A stretch of DNA of 64,000 bases from Archangium violaceum. GTDB taxonomy: Bacteria > Myxococcota > Myxococcia > Myxococcales > Myxococcaceae. Below are positions 41,411 to 50,492 of the stretch, one piece after another. Position numbers and translations under genes: made by a program. The stretch's first letter is position 1. Every line of letters begins with the position of its first letter. The notes beneath the pieces are model-generated. The model was given only the letters and a program-made list of their open reading frames with translations. It made no database searches and was not told the origin of the DNA. The DNA is taken from contig NZ_CP069338.1 of the NCBI RefSeq assembly GCF_016859125.1, forward strand, positions 11,101,501-11,165,500. The letters are read 5' to 3'.

Positions 41411-42568
41411 ATGCCATCGCTTCGTTCATCATTGCTCTCCCTCGCCTTCCTCGCCGCCTGCAGCGACGGGACGGGCCCCGACAATCTCGACCTGGATTCC
41501 GACAGCCCGGAGAGCCTCTCCGAGGCGATCGCCGCGGGCTTCTCCATCACCGAGGTCGCGGATTTCAATTCGCCCTGGGCGATGACCTTCCTGCCAGACG
41601 GCCGGATGCTGGTGACCGAGAAGGCGGGAACGCTCCACCTCGTCTCGGCGGACGGAACGCAGCGCAAGACCGTCACCGGCACGCTCCCCGTGTCCAGCGC
41701 GGGTCAGGGCGGACTGCTGGACGTGGTGCTCCATCCCCAGTTCGCGCAGAACCGGCTCGTCTACTTCAGCTACTCCGAGTCGCGCTCGAGCGGCAAGGGC
41801 GTGGCGCTCGCGCGGGGCACCTTCACCGACGGCACCTCGCCCTCGCTGACCAACGTGCGGGTCATCTTCCGGGCCACGCCGTATGTGAGCGGAGATGGCC
41901 ACTTCTCCGGCCGCATCGCCTTCTCTCCCGACGGCAAACTGTTCTTCACCAACGGAGATCGGCAGAAGTTCGATCCCGCCCAGGACCCCACCGGCACGCT
42001 CGGCAAGGTGCTGCGCCTCAATGACGATGGCACCCCCGCCGCGGGCAACCCGCTGGCCGCCCGGGGCTTCCACCCGGCCGTCTGGTCCTATGGCCACCGC
42101 AACCTGCTCGGCCTCGCCTTCGACGCGAGCGGCAACCTGTGGGAGCATGAGATGGGTCCCCAGGGCGGCGACGAGGTGAACCTCATCCGGCCCAGCCTCA
42201 ACTACGGCTGGCCCAACGCCTCCAACGGCAGCCACTACGACGGCCGTGACATCCCCGACCACCGCACGGGTGACGGCTACGAGCCTCCCAAGGTGTGGTG
42301 GAACCCCTCCATCTCGCCCGGCGGCTTGATGGTCTACTCGGGCAAGCTCTGGCCGGAGTGGAAGGGAGACCTGTTCATCGGCGGCCTGTCCAGCCAGTCG
42401 CTGGTGCGCGTCGACGTGAACGGCACCTCGGCGTCCAAGGGCGACCAGTGGAACATGAACAGCCGCATCCGCGAGGTCGAGGAGGGTCCGGACGGCAGCA
42501 TCTGGCTGCTCCAGGACGGCCAGAGCGGCTCCCAGGGCAAGCTCCTGCGGCTGCGTCCCGCCTCCTGA
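41411..42568 (+). CDS. PQQ-dependent sugar dehydrogenase-like (GDH-B/sorbosone family) lipoprotein
   Basis: The protein is 385 residues. Signal with lipobox (SLLSLAFLAAC). A six-bladed propeller of the soluble aldose dehydrogenase family follows: SPWAMTFLPDGRMLVTEKAG, GQGGLLDVVLHPQF (with the usual active-site His region), FSGRIAFSPDGKLFFTNGDR, WSYGHRNLLGLAF and EHEMGPQGGDEVNLIRP. These proteins oxidise sugars using PQQ and calcium in the periplasm. It has a possible link to the pqq genes 39 kb to the left. No neighbours in an operon. Confidence 0.88.
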   Translation: MPSLRSSLLSLAFLAACSDGTGPDNLDLDSDSPESLSEAIAAGFSITEVADFNSPWAMTFLPDGRMLVTEKAGTLHLVSADGTQRKTVTGTLPVSSAGQGGLLDVVLHPQFAQNRLVYFSYSESRSSGKGVALARGTFTDGTSPSLTNVRVIFRATPYVSGDGHFSGRIAFSPDGKLFFTNGDRQKFDPAQDPTGTLGKVLRLNDDGTPAAGNPLAARGFHPAVWSYGHRNLLGLAFDASGNLWEHEMGPQGGDEVNLIRPSLNYGWPNASNGSHYDGRDIPDHRTGDGYEPPKVWWNPSISPGGLMVYSGKLWPEWKGDLFIGGLSSQSLVRVDVNGTSASKGDQWNMNSRIREVEEGPDGSIWLLQDGQSGSQGKLLRLRPAS

Positions 42569-42693
42569 CCCACCCGCGCTCCGCGACGGAGGGGGTGGCT
42601 CGACTCGCACCTGGGTGATGGCCTCACCTGGGTGCGGAGTTCGGGAATGCACCCTCCTGTCTCGTGGATCCGTGCCGCCCTCCTGAGCGGCGG

Positions 42694-44061
42694 CTAGCGC
42701 CCTGGGGCGAGGAAGGGCAGGAGGAAGGCCCCGGCGCTCGTGTTCATCACCCGCGTCCCACGCTGATGAGGGTCCACGGCGTGGGCGCGCACGATGGTCG
42801 GGCCGGGGACCCGCCCGTCCACGTGGAAGGGACAGAAGTCCACCTCCACCTGCCGCTCCAGCAGTGCTCCGGCCTCCGAGATCTCCAGGAGTGCGACGAC
42901 GGGGTAGCTCACGCGCCGCTGGAAGAGGAACCCGTCCTGGCTCCGCGCCTCCACCAGGCGCTCCCACTCCCCTCGCGACAGCCGGGCGCCGAACACCACG
43001 CCCTCTCCAAAGGAGGAGTCCGTGGGCTTGGACACCCAGCCGTCCCGCTCCTCCAGCACCTCCTGGCGCCGCTCGGGCGCATGCGCCAGGCTCACCGTGT
43101 CCGGGAGCGTCTGACGCAGCAGCTCCGCGTCCTCGCGCGACAGGCCGAGCGTGGCGACCACCGCCGCGTCGCCGAGCAGCGCGAACGCATCCTTCGTCGC
43201 CGTGAGGAAGGCGCCGGTGGAGTTGACGATCAGGTGCTCCTCCGGGTGTGAGCACACTGCCTCGTAGTCGCTCACATCCACGTCGCCCTCGCGGTAGGCG
43301 TCCAGGTAGACGGAGTAGCGCCAGATCATGTCCACCTGCTCGCCCCCCACGGTGGGCCGCCCCCGGACGAGCCGGACCTCCGGAGGAAAGCAGTGCATGA
43401 GGTGGACGTCCTCTCCATACCGCGCTCGCGCGATCCGCTGGTACTCCCTCGCCACGTGCGGCAGCTCCCGCTTGCCGGAGTAGCCGTGCTCGGAGACCAG
43501 GGCGATCCGCCGGGGCGTGCGGCCCGGGTAGCGGGCACGAAATTCCCCGAACAACCAGTCCACGACGCAGGCCGCCAGCAGCCGGGGCTCATACGCGCGC
43601 CCCAGCGCGCCCAGCAGGTGCGCGGCCATCCGCTGATCCACGTCGTGATAGTGCAGCCCCAGGGGCGCCACCTGGTTCACCTCGATGGCCGTGCAGCGGC
43701 CCGTGGCCGGCTCCAGGAAGGCGTCCACGCGGCGCAGCCGGCGCTCGAGGGAGGCGGGGGACTCGAAGGTGCATTGACGCACGAGCCGCTCGCTGCCCGG
43801 CTCCAGGGAGCGCAGCAGGCGGCGCAGGAGGGGCGCACCCGCCGGACCGAGGGCGTGCGTCTCCAGCCGGACGAGCGCTCGAACCAGACACTCCACCTGG
43901 GCGAAGGCGCGCTTCACCCGCGCGGCGTCGAGCTCCAGGGGCACGAGGAAGGGCCGGCCCGCGAGGGGGTACTCCGCGGCGCGGGCCAGCTCCAGACACT
44001 CGCGCACGACCTGGGCCCGCCGTGCGGGAGAGAGCCGCTCGAACCGCTCCCTCAAATCCAT
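42694..44061 (-). CDS. ATP-grasp-like (circularly permuted type) protein of unknown substrate
   Basis: The protein is 455 residues from ATG 44061, favoured by GGAG about nine bases upstream; GTG 44076 is an alternative. Blocks such as CTAIEVNQVAPLGLHYHD, RRIALVSEHGYSGKRELPHV, YEAVCSHPEEHLIVNSTGAF, DGWVSKPTDSSFGEGVVFG and GFLFQRRV recall glutathionylspermidine-synthase/DUF407-like amide ligases. It overlaps the upstream SbnB-like gene by about 10 bases, so the two act together, perhaps joining an amino acid to another metabolite. Specific product unknown. Confidence 0.65.
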   Translation of the reverse strand: MDLRERFERLSPARRAQVVRECLELARAAEYPLAGRPFLVPLELDAARVKRAFAQVECLVRALVRLETHALGPAGAPLLRRLLRSLEPGSERLVRQCTFESPASLERRLRRVDAFLEPATGRCTAIEVNQVAPLGLHYHDVDQRMAAHLLGALGRAYEPRLLAACVVDWLFGEFRARYPGRTPRRIALVSEHGYSGKRELPHVAREYQRIARARYGEDVHLMHCFPPEVRLVRGRPTVGGEQVDMIWRYSVYLDAYREGDVDVSDYEAVCSHPEEHLIVNSTGAFLTATKDAFALLGDAAVVATLGLSREDAELLRQTLPDTVSLAHAPERRQEVLEERDGWVSKPTDSSFGEGVVFGARLSRGEWERLVEARSQDGFLFQRRVSYPVVALLEISEAGALLERQVEVDFCPFHVDGRVPGPTIVRAHAVDPHQRGTRVMNTSAGAFLLPFLAPGR

Positions 44062-45092
44062 TTCGAGGAGCTCCACAGCTGCACCCGCTGCCCCACCCCG
44101 CGCTGGAGGGCTTCGCGGAAGACCCGGTCGGCGACGAGGATGTCCTCGAAGGCGAGCCCCACGGGGGAGAAGAAGATGCTCTCGTGCCGCGACGTCCGGC
44201 CGGCGCGCTCACCCGCGAGGATGGGCCCCAGGTCCTCCACCCGGCTCTCCGGGAGCAGTCCCCCGGCCACCGCGAAGGCGTGGGTCTGCACGTTGCGGCT
44301 CTTCACGTCCACCCAGCGATCCGCGATGACCCGGTCCATCCGCGTGAGCAGCGACGCCTCCACCTCGAAGCCCCCGATAGAGAACACCGTCACCCCGCTC
44401 TGGCCAATCCACCGCTCGCGCACAACGGGCTGGTCATCGCGCGACACGCAGGTGACCACGAAGGAGCAGTCGCGGACCGCCTCCTCGGCGCTCGCCACCG
44501 GCCGGATGTCGAGCTGGGTGCGCCGCGACATCTCCTCGGCGAAGCAGTCCTTGGACGCGCCCTCGGAGTAGACGCGCGCGCGACGCAGGCCCGGCACGGC
44601 CTGCTGCAGGCCCAGCAGCTGGGTGCGCATGTTCACGCCCGCCCCGATGAGGCCCACCTCCTGGGTGTCCGGGGGCACGAGCTTCTGGGCCGCCAGCAGC
44701 GACACGGCCCCCGTGCGCGTCGCGCTGATCACCTGCGCGTCCATGATGCAGCGCGGCAGCTTGGTGTGCGCATCGAACAGGGTGATGAGGCCCGTGGCGC
44801 GGGGCAGCCCCAGTGCCACGTTCGCCGGCATGGCGCCCATCGACTTGCAGCCGAGAATCTCCTCCCCGTCCGCCAGCAGCAGCGAGGGCATGAAGTTGAT
44901 GCACCCCACCTCCGGCTCCGGCACGGGCCGCGGGCTCCTCATGGAGGCCTTGGTGGGTTGAACCACCCGTCCTCGCAGCAGCAGCTCGAAGCCGCGCCGC
45001 ACGTCCTCGCTCGCTCGCACCACGTCGGCGCCGCCGCAGGCGACGACATCCTCCAACGACAAACACAGCATCTCCCTGCCGCATCCATCCAT
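44052..45092 (-). CDS. SbnB-like ornithine cyclodeaminase/mu-crystallin family dehydrogenase
   Basis: The protein is 346 residues from ATG 45092; starts at 45110 or 45071 are possible because the conserved family start is MLCLSLEDVV. Rossmann motif GLIGAGVNMRTQLLGL, LVPPDTQEVG, KSMGAMPANVALGLPRATGL, and a substrate part typical of SbnB (N-(2-amino-2-carboxyethyl)-L-glutamate dehydrogenase), which makes 2,3-diaminopropionate precursors. No SbnA partner is visible in the window. Coupled to the ATP-grasp-like gene downstream. Confidence 0.75.
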   Translation of the reverse strand: MDGCGREMLCLSLEDVVACGGADVVRASEDVRRGFELLLRGRVVQPTKASMRSPRPVPEPEVGCINFMPSLLLADGEEILGCKSMGAMPANVALGLPRATGLITLFDAHTKLPRCIMDAQVISATRTGAVSLLAAQKLVPPDTQEVGLIGAGVNMRTQLLGLQQAVPGLRRARVYSEGASKDCFAEEMSRRTQLDIRPVASAEEAVRDCSFVVTCVSRDDQPVVRERWIGQSGVTVFSIGGFEVEASLLTRMDRVIADRWVDVKSRNVQTHAFAVAGGLLPESRVEDLGPILAGERAGRTSRHESIFFSPVGLAFEDILVADRVFREALQRGVGQRVQLWSSSKWI

Positions 45093-45277
45093 ATGACTCG
45101 AGCTCACCATCGCGTGGGGCGGCCGGTGTTGTACCATCCTTCCGGCTGCCCGATGGTGCCATGCCCTCGCTGACTCTCTCGCCCATCGCCTGCCCTCCGC
45201 GGGCTCCCGCGCGCCTGCGGGCCTCCTTCCGCGAGCGCATGCGCCGCACCTCGTGGGCGGCGTACAGGCGGGATAGA

Positions 45278-45385
45278 GGCCATGTGGAGGGTGAGGGCTG
45301 GAGACCTTTCAGCGGCCCTCCTCGACCCCTCCGCACCTGCCCTCACCCCTCCACAGGCCTTCCATCCCTCTTATACGCAGAGCGG
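45278..45385. repeat. Dispersed GC-rich repeat, partial copy, with inverted arms
   Basis: GGCCATGTGGAGGGTGAGGG (45278-45297) and the near-complement ending GCCCTCACCCCTCCACAGGC (45339-45358) form a long imperfect hairpin. The right half followed by CTTCCATCCCTCTTATACG matches the end of the repeats at 8724-8767 and 57690-57741. The 494-bp gap 45093-45586 contains only this element and the divergent promoter side of the SbnB-like gene. Confidence 0.5.
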
Positions 45386-45586
45386 CGGAGCCTTTGAGGA
45401 AACCGCGACGACCGAGCGATGGAGACTTGTGTACGTGCATGGCACCCCCTGCTGGGAGATTCAGCCGGAACGCCAAAAGAGGTCATTGCGGGAATAGCAT
45501 GAAGTCAAGTTAAAGCCGTTTTCCGGCCTGATCGGCGCGGGCGGGCTGCGGAGAGGCTGAGGTCCGCCGCTCCGCAGCGAACGCGG

Positions 45587-46903
45587 CTACTGCTCGTTGC
45601 CGAGCGGGAGGAGGTAGTTCCCGTGGACCCAGTGAGCGATGTACTCACCGAGGGCAGCCCCCTCCACCCCTGAGTCGCGGAAGTGCATGCCCCCCCAGAC
45701 CCGCGCGCCAATCACCTCCTGGACGGCATCGGAGAGGCTGAGGAACGTTCGCGGGCCACAGTACTCACTCGTGACGCGCAGGGGCTTGGGCAGCTGGCCG
45801 GGGAAGAACTTCGCGAGGACATGGATTCCGGAGCCGCTGACCATCGGATGTCCCGCGGGATACTCCTGGTTGGGCGGAGTGGTGAGGAAGGGCGTCCAGT
45901 CCGCGTTGCCTCCCTCGTGAATGGCCGTGATGGGGCGCCAGAAGTTCCACGTGTTCTTGCTGTCGATGTTCGAGATGATCGCGTCGGCCTGGGCGAGCGC
46001 GAGGAGGGCGAAGATGCGGGCGCTGTCGTGCAGGTTGACGCAATAGTCGGTGAGGAGCTGCCGGGCGATCAGTCCTGGGGAGCCGAAGTTGCTGTCCTCG
46101 CACGCGCCCCACCACCGGGCGGCATGGGACTGATCCTCGGTCCGCACCGTGCTCTGCTGGGCACCGTAAGCCCGGGTCTCCGCCACGTCCTCCAGGAACT
46201 GACTGCTCGTGATGTTCGGCGGTGGCTTGGACAGGAACTGCGAGGCCCGGGTGAGCGTCCAGGGTGTCACCGAGTTCCACCAGTAGAAAGGCGGGAGGTG
46301 GTCCGGCGCCCAGGGAGGGACTGGCCGCCAGACGCCTGGAGCCGGCTCAGGGAAGACGAACTGGAGCTGGTTCGGGTTGTCCCAGCCGTCGTTGGCGCGC
46401 GCCATCCAGAGCTGCTCTGCCGCTGCCTCGCCCACCGCGATCCCCGCGTACTTCGAGGGGCCGTCCGGAATGGCCGCCAGGGAGCTGGCGTAGAACGCGT
46501 CGATCTCCAGGAGGAGGTGGGTGTTCTCCGGGTGGACTGTCGCTGTGTACCGGTGCAGGGCCCAGTGCGCGGCGGCAGTGGCCGCGGCCTCGGGGGACGC
46601 CCCCAGAGGTGCCGACACCGGCGGGAGATAGGTGGCGTAGCGGCGCGAGCCTGGGATGGAGTTGAGCGCGTCGTGTATCGAGACGTAGACCAGCGCCGCG
46701 GCGCGCGTGTGCGGCGTGAACCTCGGCATGGGCTCGAGCTTCAGCACCAGCGGGTGCCAGTCGAGGACGGGGTTGGCAGCGCTCACCGCCGCCGGCCAGC
46801 TGACGACAAGCGCCGCGAGCAGCACGGTGGCCAGCGCACCGTGATGGCGACTCGAATGGTTCCGGTCAGGACCACGTGCTGCTTTATGCAGAACAGACGT
46901 CAT
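45587..46903 (-). CDS. Vanadium-dependent haloperoxidase/PAP2-superfamily protein
   Basis: The protein is 438 residues. Signal peptide MTSVLHKAARG... with hydrophobic VLLAALVVSWPAAVSA. The three PAP2/haloperoxidase motifs are present: KNTWNFWRP (K-x6-RP), EYPAGHPMVSG (P-x-GH, nucleophile region) and ARVWGGMHFRDSG (R-x5-H-x2-D, with the catalytic His). It is exported. Whether it is a haloperoxidase or acid phosphatase cannot be told from these motifs. No operon partners. Confidence 0.82.
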   Translation of the reverse strand: MTSVLHKAARGPDRNHSSRHHGALATVLLAALVVSWPAAVSAANPVLDWHPLVLKLEPMPRFTPHTRAAALVYVSIHDALNSIPGSRRYATYLPPVSAPLGASPEAAATAAAHWALHRYTATVHPENTHLLLEIDAFYASSLAAIPDGPSKYAGIAVGEAAAEQLWMARANDGWDNPNQLQFVFPEPAPGVWRPVPPWAPDHLPPFYWWNSVTPWTLTRASQFLSKPPPNITSSQFLEDVAETRAYGAQQSTVRTEDQSHAARWWGACEDSNFGSPGLIARQLLTDYCVNLHDSARIFALLALAQADAIISNIDSKNTWNFWRPITAIHEGGNADWTPFLTTPPNQEYPAGHPMVSGSGIHVLAKFFPGQLPKPLRVTSEYCGPRTFLSLSDAVQEVIGARVWGGMHFRDSGVEGAALGEYIAHWVHGNYLLPLGNEQ

Positions 46904-47249
46904 TGATGCCCTCCCACGAGATGTTGAACAAGGCGGATGTTGCGGCGAGCGCCCGTGGGACTGGCGAGGAGCATCGAGGTGGGCTCCTGCACCAGCCCTT
47001 CCCCCCTGACTCGTGTGTCATCATGACAGTTTTACAATCTATCAACAACCCGCCAGTCATGGCGGCAGGGCTCGCCATGTTGGCAAGCGGACGGCGCAGC
47101 CCTGCACTTCAAGCAGCAGTGGAGAGCTCTATGACGGAGAGTCCGACACGCTCGCGCTTCACCCCATGGCGGGCTCAAGAGTGAGGGCACAGCAGTGCCA
47201 ACCGCACGCTCCCCCAAGCGGGGGTCTGCGCAGATGGCGCGGTGTTGAG

Positions 47250-47560
47250 CACCAGGCCTCAGTTGCCCACATGCCCAAGCTCCACCAACTGGCGTAGGTA
47301 GTGCGGGCACGTCCAGCCCTCCTGCCCGACACGCCTGGCCAGCTCCAGCCTGTCGTCGTACACGCGCACCCGCAGTCCGTCTGCATCGCCTCCCCGGGCC
47401 GATGCTCCTGGGCGAAGAACACCTGCTTCTCCGGGCCCTGCTGCGCTCTCCACTGGCGCACTCGCTGCACCTGCGCTTTCCGAAGCAGTGAAACACCGCC
47501 CCGGGGGCCCCAGGACCCTCGCTGCCCCCATGGCCACGCGGGCCCTCTCCCGCCATGGGC
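47250..47560 (-). mobile_element. Degraded IS21-type transposase remnant
   Basis: On the minus strand VRQWRAQQGPEKQVFFAQEH followed by RPGEA is an IstA segment (the block before the first catalytic Asp). A second frame gives VRVYDDRLELARRVGQ and HYLRQLVELG, from near the transposase C-terminus. Stops and frame changes separate them, so it is an internally deleted remnant. The region 46904-47620 holds this and no intact gene. Confidence 0.55.
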
Positions 47561-47620
47561 ACCGTGGGCCCGGAAGGCGGCGAGCCTCCGTGCCAGCACG
47601 GAGCCGCGGTCGCCCGGGAA

Positions 47621-48487
47621 CTACGCCGTCGCGGTGCGAATCTCGGCCTCGAGCGCATCGAGCACGAGCCGGACGCGCTTCACGTTGCGCAGCTCGCGAT
47701 GGAACGCGAGGAACATCGGCACCGGCGGGAACTCGAAATCCGTCTCGAGCCGCACGAGTGGCGAGGAGCCCACCTGCGGCACGCTCATCAGCGCGATGCC
47801 CTGCCCCTGCTCGACGGCCTCCTGCAGCGCGAAGTTGGAATTGCTCGTGAACACGAACCGCTTCGCGCCCTGCGCGGCCAACCACTGCAGCGTCTTGTCG
47901 AGGCCCAGGAAGTCATGCCGGGCCATGTCCTCCCGCTCGAGCCGGCCATCACGAAGGCGCCGCTCGACGTACGACCGCGCGGCGTAGAGTCCCAACTGAA
48001 TCCGGCCGACCTCGCGTTGAATGAGGACCGGAGACGTCGAGCGTGCCACGCGGATGCCGATGTCCGCCTCGCGCCGCGCGAGGTCGGCCATGCGCGTCTC
48101 GGAAATCAGCTCGAAGTGCAGGGCCGGATGCGTTCGCCGCAGCGCCGAGAGCACCCGCGTCACCGGCCGGACGAAGCCATCGGACAGCGACAGCCGCACG
48201 GTGCCGGTCATCGCCGCGTCGCCCTCATCCCGCTTCACGGCCTGCAGCCCGAGTTCGAGCTGCTCGGCGAGGCTGACCAGCTCGAGCGCATCCGGCTCGA
48301 CGGAGGTGCCCGCGCTCGAGCGATGCACCAATGACCGGCCAAGTGCCTTCTCCAGCGCCTCGATTCTCCGGGCGGCGGTCGAGGTCGACACACCGAGCGC
48401 GCGGCCCGCGGCGAGAAAGCTCCGGTGGCGATGCAGCGCGAGGAGCACCCGCAGGTCATCCCATGACGGCTGGAACGAGGTTTCCAT
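47621..48487 (-). CDS. LysR-family transcriptional regulator
   Basis: The protein is 288 residues. The helix-turn-helix (FQPSWDDLRVLLALHRHRSF, then ALGVSTSTAARRIEALEKAL) is followed by a substrate-binding domain with GTVRLSLSDGFVRPV and HPALHFELISETRMADLARR. It is of the subgroup that starts with a tryptophan-Asp-Asp-Leu helix. Divergent from an SDR gene 65 bp away, with TGGAAA-type repeats between. The downstream side is the IS21 remnant. Confidence 0.9.
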   Translation of the reverse strand: METSFQPSWDDLRVLLALHRHRSFLAAGRALGVSTSTAARRIEALEKALGRSLVHRSSAGTSVEPDALELVSLAEQLELGLQAVKRDEGDAAMTGTVRLSLSDGFVRPVTRVLSALRRTHPALHFELISETRMADLARREADIGIRVARSTSPVLIQREVGRIQLGLYAARSYVERRLRDGRLEREDMARHDFLGLDKTLQWLAAQGAKRFVFTSNSNFALQEAVEQGQGIALMSVPQVGSSPLVRLETDFEFPPVPMFLAFHRELRNVKRVRLVLDALEAEIRTATA

Positions 48488-48523
48488 GGATGGAAATCAG
48501 CTTACCAACCATGTCCATTTCCA
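48481..48523. promoter_or_regulatory. TGGAAA repeats in the LysR-SDR divergent promoter
   Basis: TTTCCA at 48481-48486, TGGAAAT at 48491-48497 and ATTTCCA at 48517-48523 form inverted pairs in the 65-bp region between the LysR start and the SDR gene. Probable LysR operator. Confidence 0.45.
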
Positions 48524-48552
48524 GAAAATCCCCCGTCACGCATGTTGGGCGC

Positions 48553-49350
48553 ATGAACGACTTCGATTTCGCGGGAAAGACGGTGGTGGTGACGGGCGGC
48601 TCCATGGGCATCGGAGAGACCTTCGCACGGGAACTCGACGCCCGCGGCGCGAAGCTCGTGCTCGTCGCGCGCAGCAAGGAGAAGCTCGAGGCGCTCGCCG
48701 CACGGCTCGAGCACGCACAGGTCATCGTGGAGGATCTCACGAAGCCGGGCGCCGCGCAGCGCGTGTTCGATGAGGTGACGCGGCGTGGGCTCGACGTCGA
48801 CGTGTTGATCAACAACGCGGGTTTCGGGGCACACGGACCGTTCGCGGACATTCCCCTTGAGACGCAGCGCGGGCAGATCGATCTCAACATCGGAGCGCTC
48901 GTCGAGCTCACGTACGTGTTCCTCCCGATGCTCGAGCGGCGGCGCGGCGGCATCATCCAGGTGGCCTCAGCCGCCGCGTACCAGCCGACGCCGTACATGG
49001 CGGTCTACGGAGCGACCAAGGCCTTCGTGCTCTCGTTCACTGAAGCGCTGTGGGCCGAGTACAAGGACCGCGGCGTGCGGGTGATGGCCCTCTCCCCCGG
49101 CGCGACGGACACGCCGTTCTTCGCGCGCGCGGGCGAGGCCGCGGCCGGAGGCAGCCAGAAAGCGCGCCCTGAAGGAGTCGTGCGGCTCGGGCTCGACGAG
49201 TTCCCGAAGAACCGGCCATCGGTCATCCACGGCCTCGGGAACTACCTGGCCACGTTCGCATCACGGCTCCTCCCACGGGCCTTCGTCGTGAAGCTGATGG
49301 CGCGGATCTCGGCGCCAAAGCAGCCGGCGCTGCAAGCCACCACGCGCTGA
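48553..49350 (+). CDS. Short-chain dehydrogenase/reductase
   Basis: The protein is 265 residues from ATG 48553; earlier ATGs lie in the divergent promoter. Classical SDR: TGGSMGIGETFA cofactor loop, NNAGFGAHGP, catalytic Ser in QVASAAAYQP, YGATKAF with Tyr and Lys. The GGSMGIG and C-terminal RISAPKQP pattern suggests a fatty-acid or ketone reductase type. Divergent LysR at 47621-48487 is its likely regulator. Intact. Confidence 0.9.
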   Translation: MNDFDFAGKTVVVTGGSMGIGETFARELDARGAKLVLVARSKEKLEALAARLEHAQVIVEDLTKPGAAQRVFDEVTRRGLDVDVLINNAGFGAHGPFADIPLETQRGQIDLNIGALVELTYVFLPMLERRRGGIIQVASAAAYQPTPYMAVYGATKAFVLSFTEALWAEYKDRGVRVMALSPGATDTPFFARAGEAAAGGSQKARPEGVVRLGLDEFPKNRPSVIHGLGNYLATFASRLLPRAFVVKLMARISAPKQPALQATTR

Positions 49351-49604
49351 GCTTCCAGCAACCGGCCCACGACGGGGGGAGGTCCCCTGGAGATGAACTT
49401 CCAACGGACCTCCCCTGGCTCCACTCCTGACGAGATGAAGTCCGCCTGGATGTTCGTGTGCCGCCGGCGCATGGGGAGATTCGACAGCGGGGCGCTCTCT
49501 ATACGTCGACCCTGTGCTGCTGACCAAGGCGGAATCCGCGCTCACCCGCGCGTCGAAACCTGTTGGAGAAGCCGCTCACCTTCAGGCGCCAGGCCGTTGA
49601 TTCC

Positions 49605-49934
49605 TCAGCTCAGGCGGCCTCCTTGTCCTCCTCCTGTGCTTGGGGTGGCCGGTATTGCGTCCCATCGCGCATCATGGCGAAGAGGATTCCGGCCAGCCTG
49701 CGTGCCAATGCCACCACCGCAATCTTCTTGCCGCGCCGGGCGGCCATCTCCTCGGCCCATTCTCGCAGGTGGGCCGTTTCGGGCCTCTTCACCCGCGGCA
49801 GGCAGAGGGCTGCTTGTATCAGCAGCCAGCGCACCCGGCTGTTTCCTGTCTTGGTGATGGGGCTTCGGTGTTGCTTTTCTCCCGAGCTCTTCTCTCCCGG
49901 CACCAGCCCCAGGTACGCCTCCACCTGGTAATGC
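49605..49934 (-). mobile_element. IS110-family transposase, C-terminal remnant
   Basis: The minus-strand frame YQVEAYLGLVPGEKSSGEKQ, with HRSPITKTGNSRVRWLLIQA and LARRLAGILFAMMRDGTQYR further on, is the transposase_20 domain of IS110-type enzymes, which contains the conserved serine region (GLVP...S). The N-terminal DEDD half is absent. The right edge at about 49935 joins directly to a hydrolase fragment, so the remnant marks a rearrangement. Nothing else was found in 49351-49604. Confidence 0.8.
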
Positions 49935-49937
49935 CCC

Positions 49938-50400
49938 TGAGCAGGTCCGGGGGGTCATCCTGGAGGATCCGCCCCTCTTCTCGTCGGTCCAGCCGCGCTT
50001 GTGGACGACCGCCGGTTACGACCTCAGCCGCGTCGCCCACGGCTTCCTCGCCAGCGGCGAGACGGACTTCACCACCTGTTACCTGAAGAACTCGTCCATT
50101 CTGGAGCTCTTCAAGGGCCTGAGGCCGAAGATGATCGCCGACGGAGTGAAGTACCGGGCCGAGCACCCGGGCGAGCCGCTGAAGTACTACTACATGCCGC
50201 CCGTGCTGAACGAGCTGTTCCGCTCCCTCGACGACTACGAAGGGCTTCGACCATGCCGCTACGCTCCAACGCATTGACATGCCGGCCGTGCTCATCCACA
50301 CGAACTGGTTCCACGACGCGAACGGCACCCTGATGGGCGCCATGAGTGGCGAGGACGCCGACCGTGCGCGCTCGCTGATCCAGCGCGTGAGGCGCTGGCC
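49938..50400 (+). pseudogene. Truncated, frame-broken alpha/beta-fold hydrolase gene
   Basis: One frame reads GVILEDPPLFSSVQPRLWTT and continues to LKYYYMPPVLNELFRSLDDY. A second picks up at EGFDHAATLQRIDMPAVLIH and runs through TNWFHDANGTLMGAMSGEDA. The second contains the catalytic-acid strand and continues towards the usual histidine. The N-terminal half with the nucleophile elbow is replaced by IS110 sequence. A short deletion with frameshift lies near 50240. Confidence 0.65.
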
Positions 50401-50492
50401 TCAGAGCGGGGCGGGCGTCCGGGCGTGGCGGAGCATGGTCCGCGCTCCCCTCTTCTTCTCCGCTCCAGGAATATAGGGGTGGTGTGGGGCAC

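Noticed and set aside
42590-42660. Terminator hairpin after the sugar dehydrogenase gene
   Set aside because: The repeated ACCTGGGTG/TCACCTGGGT is mostly a direct repeat and does not form a convincing stem.
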